Below, piece by piece: positions 12,129-24,991 of a DNA stretch of 64,000 nt (positions are counted from its first letter, which is position 1; the number at the start of each line of letters is the position of its first letter). Below the pieces are notes generated by a model. The model did not search any database, had not been told where the DNA came from, and saw nothing but the letters and a program-made list of their open reading frames with translations. Position numbers and translations under genes: made by a program. The stretch is from Drechslerella dactyloides (taxonomy: Eukaryota; Ascomycota; Orbiliomycetes; Orbiliales; Orbiliaceae). The stretch spans positions 186,001-250,000 of the forward strand of contig JAGTWJ010000006.1 of assembly GCA_020064725.1 (NCBI GenBank). Direction: 5' to 3'.

Positions 12129-14795
12129 GGGTGGCAGTGGTGGCTGTAAGCGAGCGGGTGGAAGGCGGGCTAGTGCGGGTGCGGAGAGGTGGATTTTGCG
12201 TCGTGGCTCATGCGCTTCGTTCCGCGAGTGCGCGCTGTTGTATTTTTCCGGTTGGCGGGTTGCGTCGGCATGTACCGTCAGGCTCCTTGCATAATAGGTC
12301 TCGCCATTGTGAGCATGCTCCCAGTTGGTTAGGTATACGTCGCAATCTAGGCGGTACGCTAGCTCGCAGACTCGCTCTTGAAAATTACGTCCAACTATTG
12401 AGGATCGAGATTCTGTACTTTATCTGAAATCGTGTACTGATTGCAGTTATTCACATGAATATATACCAACGCGGCTGGGGTAATAGGGTACGTGAGCTTG
12501 CGGCTTTCCACCGCAGACTCGACATCCACTCCGCGTGTTGCCGTCCAGTACGGATGCGATGCAGATGCGACCTGCACAGCTCGAGCTTGCGGGCCCCACT
12601 TAAATTTCCGTATCATCGCCGGGCTCCTGAAAGTATTCCTAGAATGCGTGTTCAAGCTACGGTATCCTCGGTGCTGTCAGGCTAAGGACTGGCTTGCAAG
12701 TTTGGCCCGAGGATAACACTCTTCGCGAACGCAGTGGTGGCGAGGGGATGCATGGCGGTCATTTGGTTAGTTGGTAGCCTTTTCCATACTGTACACTGTA
12801 GCGCGGGCCGTACTTGAATGTACAGTGAGTGAGGCCAGAATAATTATATGATCCAATATGTGCTTTGCTTTGGTAAAACTTTAAGACACTGCGTTACCAC
12901 CCTATGACGTATTATCTATATTCAATAATAGTATAATATATATACAGTGAACAATTTGTCTCGTAAACCAAAGTGCGACGGCGAAGTTAAAGTACGGCAG
13001 TCTAGCTCGCGAGACAAGTGAACAATACACATATTATATTATAAATCTTTAAAGCAACAAAGCCCAGGGCAGTACAACAGTTAGTATGATTGAGGCTATA
13101 CAGCACCTGGCTTGGACCAGCTGCCAGCTTTGAATACTTTGTTGCTCTGGTACGCTCAGGCGATGAGATCAGTTGTTTCAGTTACCGGTCCCATTTCCTG
13201 TAACTATATACGACGTCCTCGGCAGCAGAGTTTATCTTTCTATAAACGGCTTTCTCTGATTAAACGATCCTCCTTCTACTTCATATAGCAACGCCGCTCT
13301 TCCGGTAACGGTACAAATTACCTCCCGCCCGTTTCAGTCTGCGCGTTCTGGGATGATCTTCAAATATATACCAGAGAAAAACAGGGTATATATTACCAGG
13401 TTGATGAAACTGCTGGCAGCCGTACCCTTTCAATTGAGTATTGGTTAAGTCACTTCGATGATAGCACACGACGTCACCATTTCCTTATGAAATATCAAGA
13501 AAACGTCCCGAATATTATAACGGTTAAATATGTCCAAATATCCGACGGCGGCCAATCAGCTACCATTGGTGCGCAGTCTAGTACCAAATTTTTCAATGGT
13601 CGTTCAATACCCCTTCGACCTTGGAAGGGAAAACGTTGAAATTCAATCTTAATCCGAGTGTTAACACCATCACGCTTGTTCCCTAAGCACAAATAAAATA
13701 CATGTATTCGAGCTGTTGTCCCCAAGATTTTCTCAGGAATACTTATTATAGTTTGGAAGATTGGAACGTTTAGTAACACGTACAATAAGCAACCGGGCCA
13801 GACAAACAACCAGGTCACCTCCCCAGCTTACCTCAATGAAATATCGATTTTCCTACCATACTACTATTATACTAAGGTAGTCTACATATATTGGTATTTA
13901 ACACTTCACTCCGGGTCCACCCCACCATCAAAGATACTCGCTTTGATTTATATTAAATAAGAAAGTTTCATTGGAGGATAATAAACCAAAAATAAATAGA
14001 TATAGAGATAAATAAAATATCTATAGGTACAGTATAATATTCTTTAGAGAATTCAGCAAAGAGAAATAAAAAAACATCTTACGTCTTCGTCTTCTGACAA
14101 CACAGCCTGTGCTGGAGGGTAGAGCACGCTCTCAAAATGCGATACATGTATGCGTTTTTCAGATTATCGTTTCCCGAATTATTGTTTATTGAACGACCCT
14201 GTATGAGATGAGACACCTGCCAGTCGCAAGAAGTCCACTCCATAGCCAGTTCTACCTGTTTAAGACTCAAAATCTGGGTCCCCTCATATCACAAGATACC
14301 ATTGTCAAACGCAGAAGGTCGTCTGGTAAATTTCGGGAATGGTAACATGTAGGCGACGCAAAGTTGCTTGGTCGTCCCCAAAGAGGCCCTGCGGATGAAG
14401 GGTTACGTTTATGAGACTCCTGTATACGATTTGACACTCAAGTTGATCGAGCAGCAATACGCTGATATTATATGTATTAAATATTATAGTTAATGGCGGG
14501 CACCGGGCCCGAGGCCGACACCACGAAATCTGGGAAAGCCGAGTAACTGCCACCGCAACTCCAAGACGGCTAGCTTGTCCTGCGTAGAAAAGCTGTCCGT
14601 CTGTCCTGCTAGCGGTGTCCCATCCGCGTTCCCAAGTGTCGCCCGATGAATTAAACGGCAAGTCTGTGTATGAAACCCGCCTCTATGCAAATGACCCTGA
14701 AAATGCAATATACCACAAGACATAGGAAAATGATACAAAGGAGATGGGCGATAGCCAACTATGATACAAAAGAAATATTAACGAGTTGGAAGTGA
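12129..14795. other. Intergenic between kinase and WSC gene
   Basis: No recognised gene. A minus-strand frame of 107 codons at 13495-13818 has no known domain. The stretch 12900-14070 is AT-rich. It contains the short inverted-repeat element at 12955-13017 described separately. Confidence 0.5.
12955..13017. mobile_element. ~62-bp inverted-repeat mini-element with 8-bp target duplication
   Basis: The element starts TTTGTCTCGTAAACC and ends CTCGCGAGACAA, so its tips are perfect inverted repeats (TTGTCTCG/CGAGACAA). It is flanked by the exact direct repeat GTGAACAA (12947-12954 and 13018-13025; the next base T also matches if boundaries shift). An 8-bp duplication is characteristic of hAT-type transposition. 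The interior, TGCGACGGCGAAG, recurs next to related tips near 31189 and 57888. It is far too short to code for anything, so any transposase must act in trans. Confidence 0.7.
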
Positions 14796-17700
14796 TTATA
14801 GCAGTCGCACTTTATTGCCGTTGGGAATGGTGTAAACCTGAAGTCTGTTCGGAGCGCCACAGAATTCAGTCACATTACCCGGACAGTTGAAGTTGCACTG
14901 CTCGTCCGGAGCCGACTGCGACGCCGCCGATTTGCTAGAGCCGCAGTAGCACTCGGACCCGTTCTGTAGACCGGCGAACGTATAGCCCTTCTCCCGACAC
15001 GTGGTGATGCACATTGCCGTTGTCATGCTGGTGCTGCTTGGCGGGCGGAAGGCGGATATCGCGCGGGTGGGCGAGGTCTCGGTCCAGCAGCCGATGTAGT
15101 TCCAGCCGAGGACGCTCTGCTGGATGATTGTGGCGCTCCAGTCGCGGTTTTGGTAGACATCGAGTCTCCTGGAGCCTCCGCAGGTTTCGGTATTGTCGCC
15201 GGAGCATGCGATGTTGCAGCCAGTTTGGTCGCCTTGCAGGCCGCTCGGGATGCGGTCGCCACAGTAGCATTCTTTGCCGCTTTCAAGACCGGCGAGGGGG
15301 AGATTGAAGGTACTCATGCAGTAGTCTTGGCAGTTCTCGACCGTCATGGTATCCTTGAGGGTTCTGGTCTTGTTGGGGAGAGTGCGGCTGTTGACGGAGT
15401 CGATGAAGCAGCCCTTGGGTTGCCATAGTTGAGGCGATCCGTTTGGTGGTGAACCAACCGTTGTTGTGGACATTGTGGTGATTGTGGTGGTACCTGTGGT
15501 GATTGTAGTGGTTGTTCTAATCGTAGTCGTGGTAGTTGTAGTGGTTGTTGTGGTAGGAGATTTAGTGGTGGTGGTAGTGGTGGTGGTAGATGAGGGTGTA
15601 GTGGTAGTTGTGGTGGTGGTGGTGGTTCGTGAGGAAGAGAAAGTGGTGGAGGTGGTTGTAGAACTAGTTGAAGAACTTCTGGAGGTCGTCGTCGTCGCCG
15701 TCGTGAAAGTTGTGCTTGGCGTCGTAGAGGACGTCGGGCGCGACGAAGATGACGATGTGCTGGAAGACAGAGTCGTTGTCCTACTGGAACTAGAAGTGGT
15801 TGTGGTTGTGGTACTGCTTCCTGATGTTGTGGTAGACGTTGAAATAGATGTGCTGGATGTAGACGAAGTTCTCGAAGTGGTTGACGTAGTCGTGGGCGTC
15901 AGAAGGTTATTCACGCCGGTTGAGGTAGTCGACGTGGACGTCGAGGACCATGTCGGGTCTTTCTTGTACAAGACTAGTCTTGATGGCCCTCCGCAAGCGC
16001 TGCCTGGCGCGCCACCGCACGGAGCCTTGCATTCGGAATCTGATGCCGACTCTCCTGTCAAGACCTCGCTTCCACACCTAAAGATACGTGAGCATACGTT
16101 ATATTGATATCGCGGTATTGTAGGAATATAATCTACCAGCACTCGCGGCTGTCTTCCAATCCAGCGTATTGCTTTGTCGACGCACATGCGTCAATGCATT
16201 TTTCGACAGTCACGTCGTTGGACGGGTCAAGACCCCATCCTCCGAGGGTTCTGTTAGCCGTTAGATCCGTCCAGCAGGACTGATACACGAAGCCCTTGTA
16301 GCTTGCGACGATGGTTGGACCGCCGGCAGCGGTTGTAACCGCGGAAGTCGTTGTCCCAGTCGTCGTGCTCGTGGCGGCGGGGTTGTTCGAGACCTTATGG
16401 TAGATGGCTAATCTTTGTGGACCACCACAATTCTCGTTACTTGCACCGCTGCAGGGCTCATTACACTCAGTATTTACTGCTGCCTGTCCATTAGGGAAAA
16501 TGTCTCCACACCTGCATCGACGTTCGACATGATTAGCTACTATTCCGGCTTGATCTGGAAGAAACATAACGGTTAGGAGAACTTACCAGCATTCCCTTCC
16601 ATCCTCAACGCCGACATACTGTTTGTTGGAGCAGTAGTCAAGGCACTTTTCCACTGTCATATCTGACGAGGGATCCAGGCCCCATCCTGCTAGTGCACGA
16701 CTAAGTGTGCTATCGGCCCAGCATGAAAGGAATTGAAAGTTGCCATATGAAGCAACAAAAGTGGGACCAGCTGCTGAAGACACGCTGACAGTTGTGGAGA
16801 TTGCGGTTGAGGTTGTACTCGGTGCCGTACTAGATGCAGTGCTGCTTGTAGTCGATGTGGTAGTCGTTGTTGTCAATGTAGTGCTTGACGTCCTTGATGT
16901 CGTCGACGTTGTCGTGATTGTTGACGAGTTTCTGACTATATACATATTGATCCTGTTTGAACCGCCGCAGAACTGATTTTGATCTCCAGAGCATTTATAG
17001 GTGCAGCCAGAGGTAGTCGGGACGCCCGCTCCGACGATGGCATTGCCACAATAGCACTCGTTCGCATACTCTGTCCCGAAATACAGGAATCCGTATGAGT
17101 TGCAAAAGGCGAAGCAAGATGCAGCGCTGTTGTTGGTACTGGTGGTGACTTTTCCTAGTAAAGCGCGGTCACCTGTAAAGTCCTTATAGCAGCCCATATC
17201 ATCCCACGAAGACGGCGATGATGGCACGTCCGAGGTTGTCACGGACGCCTGGGCCGAGTAGACGTTTAATCTGTTATCGCCGCCGCAGGTTTCGTTCGAG
17301 CCCGAGCAAGTCTTGTAGCAGTCCGCCTCGAGCGCTGAGGAGCCTCCGAGATTATTTCCACAGTAGCATTCAGAGCTGTATTCGACTCCGAAGTATTTGT
17401 AGCCTGCGCAGAAGGTTGCACATTTTTGCAGGCTGTTGTCCGCTGCATTATACGAGAGATCCTGGAGAGAGCGATCGGCCACGTTGTCGGTCCAGCAGCC
17501 GGTGTAGTCCCAGTTGGCAAGACCGCTTGCTGTTGACGTTGCACTGGTTGTAGATGTGCGGGTTGTGGTAGCAGTGGTAATTGCGGATGATGTGCGGCTA
17601 GTGCTGGTGGTGGAAGACACGGCCGAAGTACTCGTCGACGGTAGACTTGTGCCATTCTTCACATACAATGAAAGTCTTGACGCTGCACCGCAAAATGAGT

Positions 17701-20700
17701 ACATGTCGGCTGCGCAAACCATACTACACTCTGAATTGGGCCTCGAGACGCCTCCAAGAGTATTGCCACAATAACACTCATTGCCATAAGATGTCGCCAT
17801 GTATGTGTATCCAGCGCAAGTGCTGGCACATGATGTGATGTTGATATTGTTGTTGGCCGTGGTCTTGTCCTTGAGCGATCGGTTCCCCGTCGAGTCGCTC
17901 CAACAGCCGACAAATGTAAAACCGCCCGCGGTTTGCATAAAGCTGGGAGGTCTCGCGAGGACACCGTCGAGGAGATTTGTACTTGGGTCATAGCGAGAAC
18001 TGTCGTACCAGGCACTACCATATCCTCCGTCCCCACCACATGATTGGCTTTTGTCCCCAGGGCATTGAGTAACGCAAAGGTCGTCCGCTTTTTTGAAAGA
18101 AGCATCTGGGACCGAATTCCCGCACCAGCACTCGTAAGCGTACTCTGTTAACGCAAAGGCATAACCCTTGCTTGCACATGTGGTCTGGCAGAGCCCGTTC
18201 TCGTTGGTACCCTGGAAGGTATACTTGTTAGGGGCAATGCGGACTCCATTGGTACTGTCGATATAGCAGCCGAGATACTTGTAGCGGCCTGTCCCGTTGC
18301 TGTAAAGTGGTCCAACCTGCTTCGTCACAACAGTGCCGGTGAATTTGACATCGTAGGGTCCTCCGAAGTTATCCCCGTTGGTATTGAGGACCCAGTAGTC
18401 CGTGTAGGTTTGGGGGTCTTGATTGACCAAGCTGCGAACGAACGGTGCAAATGCAACGGAGCCTGTCGCATTCTTTCCGGGAGCGATCATCTGATTCTCT
18501 GTGAATTGGTCACCTGGATGAGTCGCATAGAGCTCGGGTTGGCCCGGCGGCTTCGATTTCGTGATCTGTAAGGGAGATCCCCCGGTGTTGGAAATGATGA
18601 TGGTCGCCGTTTGCACAGTACCTCCCATTACCGACCCAAAATCGTAAAACTTATTGTTTATCACGCCCCCTTCGGACGTCAGCATTTGAAGTGTGCCAAG
18701 GGGTGCGGTGGAAGAAGTTCCGGACATGACAAAAATGGCATATCCCGCGGAGGTTTTGACAGCAACCCAGGTAGAAAAGTCGCCAGTGTGCGTAGGCTGG
18801 AAATTCAGCGTTACGGCAACGCTTGATCCTCCGGCAATTGTGCTCCCTTTGGCTGGGAATTCGGCCTCGAAGCCATCGTTGATATACCACAGGCCGTCTC
18901 CTGTTGGTGGCTGAATGGTAGTCCATTGACTAGGGTTGTCAATATTATCCACACCACTAGTAGAGTATATATAGTCGACGATAGTCAACGGCTGGGTGCC
19001 AATATTTTTGATGTATATTGAGCTGGAGACGCCGTCGGTTCGCTGTTGAGAGCCAAAGACAACTCCTCCGAACGAGACCTCAAGCGGCTGAACCTGTAAG
19101 AAAGCTGCCGAAGAAACAATATTGACGGATAATGTCACTGGTTGCTGAGAAGTATATCCTGCGACACCATTGTTGGTCATGACTTGGAGTGAAGACGTCA
19201 CAGTTCCCGGGGTGAAAGTTTGACCGCTGCTCGAAGTCAAGTCGAGAGTGACAGGAATGGTGACGTTGCTTCCTTTGGCCAGTGAGATCCCGGAAACGGA
19301 GCTGTTCGAGGCATGAAAGTATATTCCAGGAGAGATAATCAGTCCCTTGAAGCTGCTGATCGCAATATTGGCTTGACATTGAACATTGAGAGTCTTGGTG
19401 CTGCCGATATTGACGCTCCCAAAATCGAGGGATGTACACGTCAGAGGTAGGTTTATAGGAGCCCCTAGACAAGTGATTTTGCCATTGGCACCAGGTACAT
19501 AGACCTTTCCGTCTCCAAAGCCAGGTCGTTGCCACTTTCCAACATATGTAAGTGGGGGTAACGTGAGTTTAGTCATTGAACCGTCAGCATTTGGAACCGC
19601 CTTCCAAGCACGCAGACCGTTATCGACATCGGTAAGCCAGAGAATTGCGGAGCCAGGCGCACCATTCATCGAAGTGATGGTGGGGATACCGGTACCGACA
19701 CGTTGGGCATTTTTCTCTGCAGTCATCCCAACTTGGGTGAAGACTGGTTTCCCTGCGCTGTCTTTCCCAAAGCTATAAACGACGATGTTCCAATTTGGAG
19801 ATGCGGCATAGATATAGCCCCCTTCTTTTGGATAGGATCCGATACCACCGAAGATCGAGCCGCCTGGGGGGGTGATTGTCTGGAGAACTGCATCTCCTCC
19901 TCCTGTGCTCATTTTATAACCCCCCAAATCGTCAGCGTTGACGAGGTATATCTTTCCGTTCTTCCCACCGGTCACTCCCATCCGTGATATCCCAGTTGCA
20001 GTGAAAGTCCCGGGATCCAGGAGCGTGAGACCGGAGCTTCCAAAATCCTTATCAGTCATATCAAGGTTGAGGTACTCGTAAGGTTGGAAGAAATCTTGGG
20101 GGGTGGCCTTCTTCGTCTGAGGATCGATTTTGAAAGAAATAATGCATTCCTCGAAGGTGCCCGGCGGGTTTTTACCGCTTCTCGACTGGGCCTGATTTTG
20201 ATGGGCGTAACCATTGCCGGTAACAGCGAAGAATCGATCACTGCGGTCAGTCGCGAGACCCATACCAGCTTGCCAGATACCAGCGCCACCTCCCCCAGAG
20301 CCGCCTGCGAAGGAGCCTGTCGTGGACTGAGGTATAGAGTAAGCACCAGATATCGTGGAGAAGAGGGAAACGACTCGAGCTGCCGATGGGTCAATGCCCA
20401 TCACCCAGCCAGTGTAGTTGTCTGCAAATATACACAATTCGTTAGTTTTTACCAAGATATATCGATAACTTTTCAAACAATTGGAAGGAGATTTTACATT
20501 GATCGCAGTGACTGGCAAACCCAGCCCATACGACCCCACTTATCATCGCTAAACTAGGGCGCTGCATGTGGGTCCCTCCCATGAAATATTTGGCAGGGTC
20601 ATTATCAGCCTGCGCTCCATCGACCACAATGGGGTAGCCAGGTCTATTTGTGAGGTCAAGAGCGCTGAGAGCATATACTCTATAGCGGCCGTTGGCTACA

Positions 20701-21317
20701 CCTTCAGCGCCAGAGGCAGAGGTATCGGCGTAGGACTTGGAGAATAGATATATCGTGTCGCTTCCTGGGTCGATAACGGGTGTGCCCATAATTCCTATAT
20801 ACGGTTGCACATCGGTGCATCCTATATCGGCTTGTTTAAAAGGCTTTGCGAGTTGTCGGCTTGCCAAGATCGTGCCATTGTTTGCATCGATTATATAAAC
20901 CCAGTTCTTGGCGGAGGCCGCGATGACAACTTGTCTACCTGTCGATGCAGGGGTATATACCAATGGCTTGGCGAAGAACTATAACGTTGTGATAGTAGTT
21001 TGTTAGAATAGCCTCTCGCAAGATGATCTTAAATATGAAACGAAAGCACTGTCGGGAAAATATGAGGATAAAGTTACCAATTCGTCGCCTCCTCCGTTCG
21101 TCGATATCTGCCATAGAATCCCAAAGCCAGGATCATTCACAATGTCCGGACTTAATTTGTGATTATCAAGGTACCCCGACTGCGCTGTGTCACAGTCCAT
21201 GATCTCGTCTGTTGGTGCAAGTGCAGATGCTAAAAACGCGAACAAGAGGATATTGAAGGCAAATGCCCTCAACATTTGTATAGGCCGCATAGTGAATGTG
21301 GTCTGGAGCATTCTCAC
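14796..21317 (-). CDS. Secreted multi-WSC protein with quinoprotein-like propeller, 5 exons, 2070 aa
   Basis: Exons are 21317-21078, 20978-20498, 20421-16587, 16511-16137 and 16077-14796; introns are 99, 76, 75 and 59 bp. All junctions keep the frame. Residues ~1-34 form a signal peptide (LRAFAFNILLFAFLASALA). Residues ~45-560 resemble a PQQ-type beta-propeller, with repeats such as NWVYIIDANNGT and GKIYLVNADD. Residues ~565-945 look like Ig-like/ASH repeats (SLDFGSVNIGSTKTL; YDFGSVMGGTV). Eight WSC domains follow, starting near 954, 1074, 1211, 1313, 1469, 1593, 1862 and 1969. Each has the C-x-C-G and CGG/CGA cysteine pattern of this carbohydrate-binding module. Ser/Thr-rich linkers separate several, the longest at ~1684-1861. 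I see no GPI signal or C-terminal membrane segment, so it is likely secreted or wall-bound. Catalytic activity of the propeller is unproven. Confidence 0.9.
15426..15959 (-). repeat. Thr/Ser-rich low-complexity linker within the WSC gene
   Basis: About 178 codons encode almost only Thr and Ser, with occasional Pro and Arg. On the plus strand this reads as imperfect GTGGTx/GTAGTx triplet repeats. Such mucin-like segments are usually heavily O-mannosylated stalks in fungal wall proteins. The repetitive DNA makes copy-number variation between strains likely. Confidence 0.85.
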
Positions 21318-23425
21318 TTCAGATAGACACGCGATTACCTTTCATCACTACCCAAATTAGACACGAAAACTGCAGGGCTTCGATTCAATGTCAACCTAGA
21401 TGCGCAGCGGGATTTACAAAAGTGAAAAACGAGGAGAAATAGAGGATTTCAGCGATAGAATTGAATAGAGTTGATATGAAAAGAGTGGCTATCGAGAGAG
21501 TGTGTCAAGATCAGGATACGATGAATATGGCTGAGGCAAGCCTTAGATGGATGGAGCTTGAATCGAAATTAATCAATTGTCGAGAACTCGACAAGATGAG
21601 GGCTGATATCAAAAGAGTGTATACAGTTGGTGAAGAGAACTCTAGACAAGCGGCTGCAAGTGCATCTACAAGCTCGGATAGGCCCGACAGCTTGGTGTAT
21701 TCAGCCACTATGAGAGAGTCGGTGACGATAGTTACAAAGGGAAGAGGGAAAGCGAGTGAAAAGCCAAGCTAGTGGGATTGGAAGGACAGGAGTCATTGCC
21801 AACTTAAGACTGATGAAGATACTATATTATAGCTTGAGAGATTCGTGTACCCTACCCAGAATCCGGCGGGGCAAGCCTCAAGTGGTCAGGCTAAAGAATC
21901 ATGCATCACATCAGCCTTTGTGTTATTCTCGCAGCTTTAAGTCATCTTATCCCGGTATATATCTTATTTACGCGTCTGCCAGTGTAACGGACATGTAATG
22001 GCGCTGACCAGAACGAGCGCTAGAATAGTTAGCAGCTGGTCCTGGGCCGAGGGAACACCTTTCCGGTCGCAGTCTATGACATTTGGCCTTATATGATGTA
22101 CTGCGTACCGGAGAAGCCGGATTTCCCGATTCTTGTTAAGGCATGTGTCCTGCAGGCGATACCTTAAACCGTACGTACATACATCAGCCTGAGCTGACCT
22201 CGATGAAATTGTCCCAAAATTTAAATTTCCACTAGTCCTGACTTCTCATTAACTTTCCATGAGGCCGCGGAGCATATATGCCCAACGATAATAGTCACCT
22301 TGGCCAGATCAATGCAGGGCACATGGAAAGATTTGATAGACCAGTGTGCTTGTGGCTCCTTGGCCTTGGACAGAGCGCAACGCAGCCGCTCCAAGGCGGG
22401 TGGCCAACAGGGGTGCCCCTGACCGCCCGGGGTAAAACGTGGCGCCAGAGCAGGAACCCCAAATAGGTAAGTGGCGCGAGGCTCCTAGCGATCGTGATCC
22501 CGAACCCCGCTGAGGAAAACAACGCGAGTCTAGTTAAGCAACGGCAAGCAACAGTCAGGGGCGCATTTGCAGGAAATCCCTAATAAGGACTATATATATA
22601 TCACGTAAAAGGTGACTGCCGAATTGCTAGCGTCATACGGTCCGAGATTACCAGGCAATGGCGAGACTCACCGGTGCGGGTGGCGCGCTCTCCGTCCATC
22701 GCCGTATGTATAATTTGAGGCCGATACGAGCTCAATGCAGGTCCCTCATCCGCTGAATATGGACGTACTATCACGAGCAACCCTCCCTGTACGATACGTA
22801 CAACATTTCTCCACTAACTTAGTTACGGTCTTTTTGTCCGAAGCAAAACCCGCGCTAAGGACTTGATCAAAATACCCTTGCTAGCTATAGTACCACACGA
22901 GTAGATTTTGCTTATCTACCTAACGGATTCAGCAAATAAGGCTGGATAGTGAAACTAAAAACCCAAACGAGTAATTCAGCTTTCATTTGGAACAGGTGAC
23001 TTGTTTCAGGCCCACAATTCGCGTGCTTCGCATAAAGCACGCCAGCCACTTTCCGGGCCTTGGACCTGCATGCACTTTCAGCGCCTAGATGCTTCAACGC
23101 GTTATGCCTGGCACGCTTTAACCCCAATCGTGGCGGCCGTGATATTTGATCCGGTCAATTCCGCCTCGTTGCTTTTGTAAGCTTTGCTGCGATGCCACAT
23201 ACTTCGTTCGCATTTCGTCAATCCGGTTCGATAGCCAAGCCAAGAAATATTTTCCAGGCCTTTTTCGTTCTAGTCGTTATGCAGTCCAAAAAAAGAAATC
23301 AAGTTTGAGAGGGGGTTGATTCATAACTATATATCCAAGATACCAGTGCTACAAACTTTCATATTGGTTCGGAACGCGCTTCTTGCTTCTGCGATATCGA
23401 GGCAAGAGAGATTCCATTTAGTACC
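21318..23425. other. Divergent intergenic region of the WSC and GH16 genes
   Basis: This 2.1-kb stretch lies between two divergently transcribed genes. An open frame from the ATG at 21476 to 21772 (98 codons) has a hydrophilic, helix-like composition (MKRVAIERVCQDQDTMNMAE), but no known domain; I leave it uncalled. A GC-rich patch with the palindrome-like CTTGGCC segments lies near 22300-22450. No other structure was recognised. Confidence 0.45.
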
Positions 23426-24991
23426 ATGGCTTCGTCATCATCTTCCTCAAGCGATTCGATACGCCACCGTGACGAACTGGACAAACAGTCGACATACTCG
23501 ATTATCTCAGACTATGCAGCTTCAAACATACACAAATACACAAAACCGTTCGTAACTTACAGACTGCAAACCAAATATGAGCAACCTTGGCTGGATGATC
23601 CACGTGTAAGTAAGCACCACTGTCTTGATGGTTGTACTGATACGTCATGACACCGATGGTGACTGCGTTTACATACTAATTCAAGTGTTTTTACTTAGTT
23701 GCGATCGAGAACTACGAGGAACAATCGCATCGTATACGTGCTTCTTCTGCTGGGAATTGTAGCAGCTGCCTTATACTGCTGGACAGGAACTCTGGAGCTT
23801 ACCAAACTTGATGTAGGATCACCATAGAGAGTGACAACAGCTCCTCCCAAATTACTGCCGCTGACCTTCGAATTGATTCTGATAGTATTGTTTGGTCCTC
23901 GATGAAAAATTCAAATCGATAGACCCTAGTGTTTGGAGTTACGAAATCCAAGTTGGTGGATTCGGCAACGGTGAATTTGATTGGACAACGGCCGATGCCG
24001 ATAACGTTTATGTCGATAAGAATGGCCTCCGCATAGTCCCTACCCTAACCAACGAAACGACAACAATCACGAACAGTCAGTTGCTCCACGGTTATACCTT
24101 GAATTTGACAACAGCTGGGACTTGCACTGGCGAGACGATTAAGGCTTGCGGTATCCGCTCCAACAGTACAAAAGGAACCATGATCAATCCGGTACGGTCA
24201 GCCAGGATATCAACACGGGGGAAAAAGGGAATCCGTTATGGAAAAGTGGAAGTTGAGGCTAAGCTTCCTGCTGGAGATTGGATCTGGCCGGCTATCTGGA
24301 TGCTGCCACAAGATAATGTTTACGGCATCTGGCCTGCCTCCGGCGAAATCGACATCATGGAGTCTCGCGGCAACAATTATGATTTTCCGCAGGGAGGAGT
24401 AGATTACTTCTCCTCTGCGCTACATTGGGGTCCATATGCGCATACGGACTCATATTTGCTAACTTCGGGATCGACAACCATTCGACGCACCGATTTTTCG
24501 AAGGGATTCTATAAATTTGGGCTGGTATGGACTGAAGATTACATTGTCACATATCTCGGCAATCGAATTCACCAAGTCATGTACATCAAATTTGGTGAGG
24601 AAGGTTTCTGGGAACGTGGTGATTTTGTCAAGGTCAATGCGACGCTTGATGCGAATCCATGGCGAAATGCAAAATCAAAGGCCGCCCCATTTGACCAGGA
24701 GTTTTATTTACTGCTTAACGTGGCTGTTGGAAGCACTAACGGATATTTTAAGTAAGTTTACGAAGATACAAGGACCCTTCTCTGGGGTAAATGATACGGG
24801 AGACGTCCAGGCGCTAACCTGCCGTCTATAGGGATATCCCAGCTAAACCATGGGTTGACGGGAGCGGCACAGAAATGCGCGATTTCTGGGCCGGCGTCGA
24901 TGAATGGTATCCTACCTGGGGCCCTGTTGAAGAGAGAGGCATGACCGTCCGGAGCGTTAAAATGTGGCAGCAAGGCAAATGCAAACGTTAA
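23426..24991 (+). CDS. GH16 family endo-beta-glucan-active enzyme, type II membrane-anchored, 4 exons
   Basis: Exons are 23426-23605, 23699-23812, 23886-24751 and 24832-24991, giving 439 residues. The protein starts with a Ser-rich cytosolic tail (MASSSSSSSDSIRHRDELDK). A single hydrophobic helix follows at ~residues 70-86 (IVYVLLLLGIVAAALYCW), predicting a type II membrane protein with an external catalytic domain. The domain begins YCLVLDEKF. It has the GGFGNGEFDWTTAD strand and the catalytic signature GEIDIMES (E252, D254, E257), which matches the GH16 ExDxxE motif. It ends in KDIPAKPWVDGSG and a TVRSVKMWQ strand. GH16 enzymes hydrolyse or remodel beta-1,3/1,4-glucans. The second exon boundary at GTAGGA is inferred from frame and family resemblance. 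It lies ~2.5 kb upstream of a GT2 gene on the same strand. Confidence 0.88.

Noticed and set aside
15466..16107. Plus-strand 213-codon frame rich in Val, Glu and Asp
   Set aside because: It is the antisense shadow of the Thr/Ser-rich linker of the WSC gene; its Val runs come from complementing ACx/TCx codons.
21476..21772. 98-codon hydrophilic frame upstream of the WSC gene
   Set aside because: Could be a small coiled-coil protein, but there is no domain, splice evidence or conserved context.
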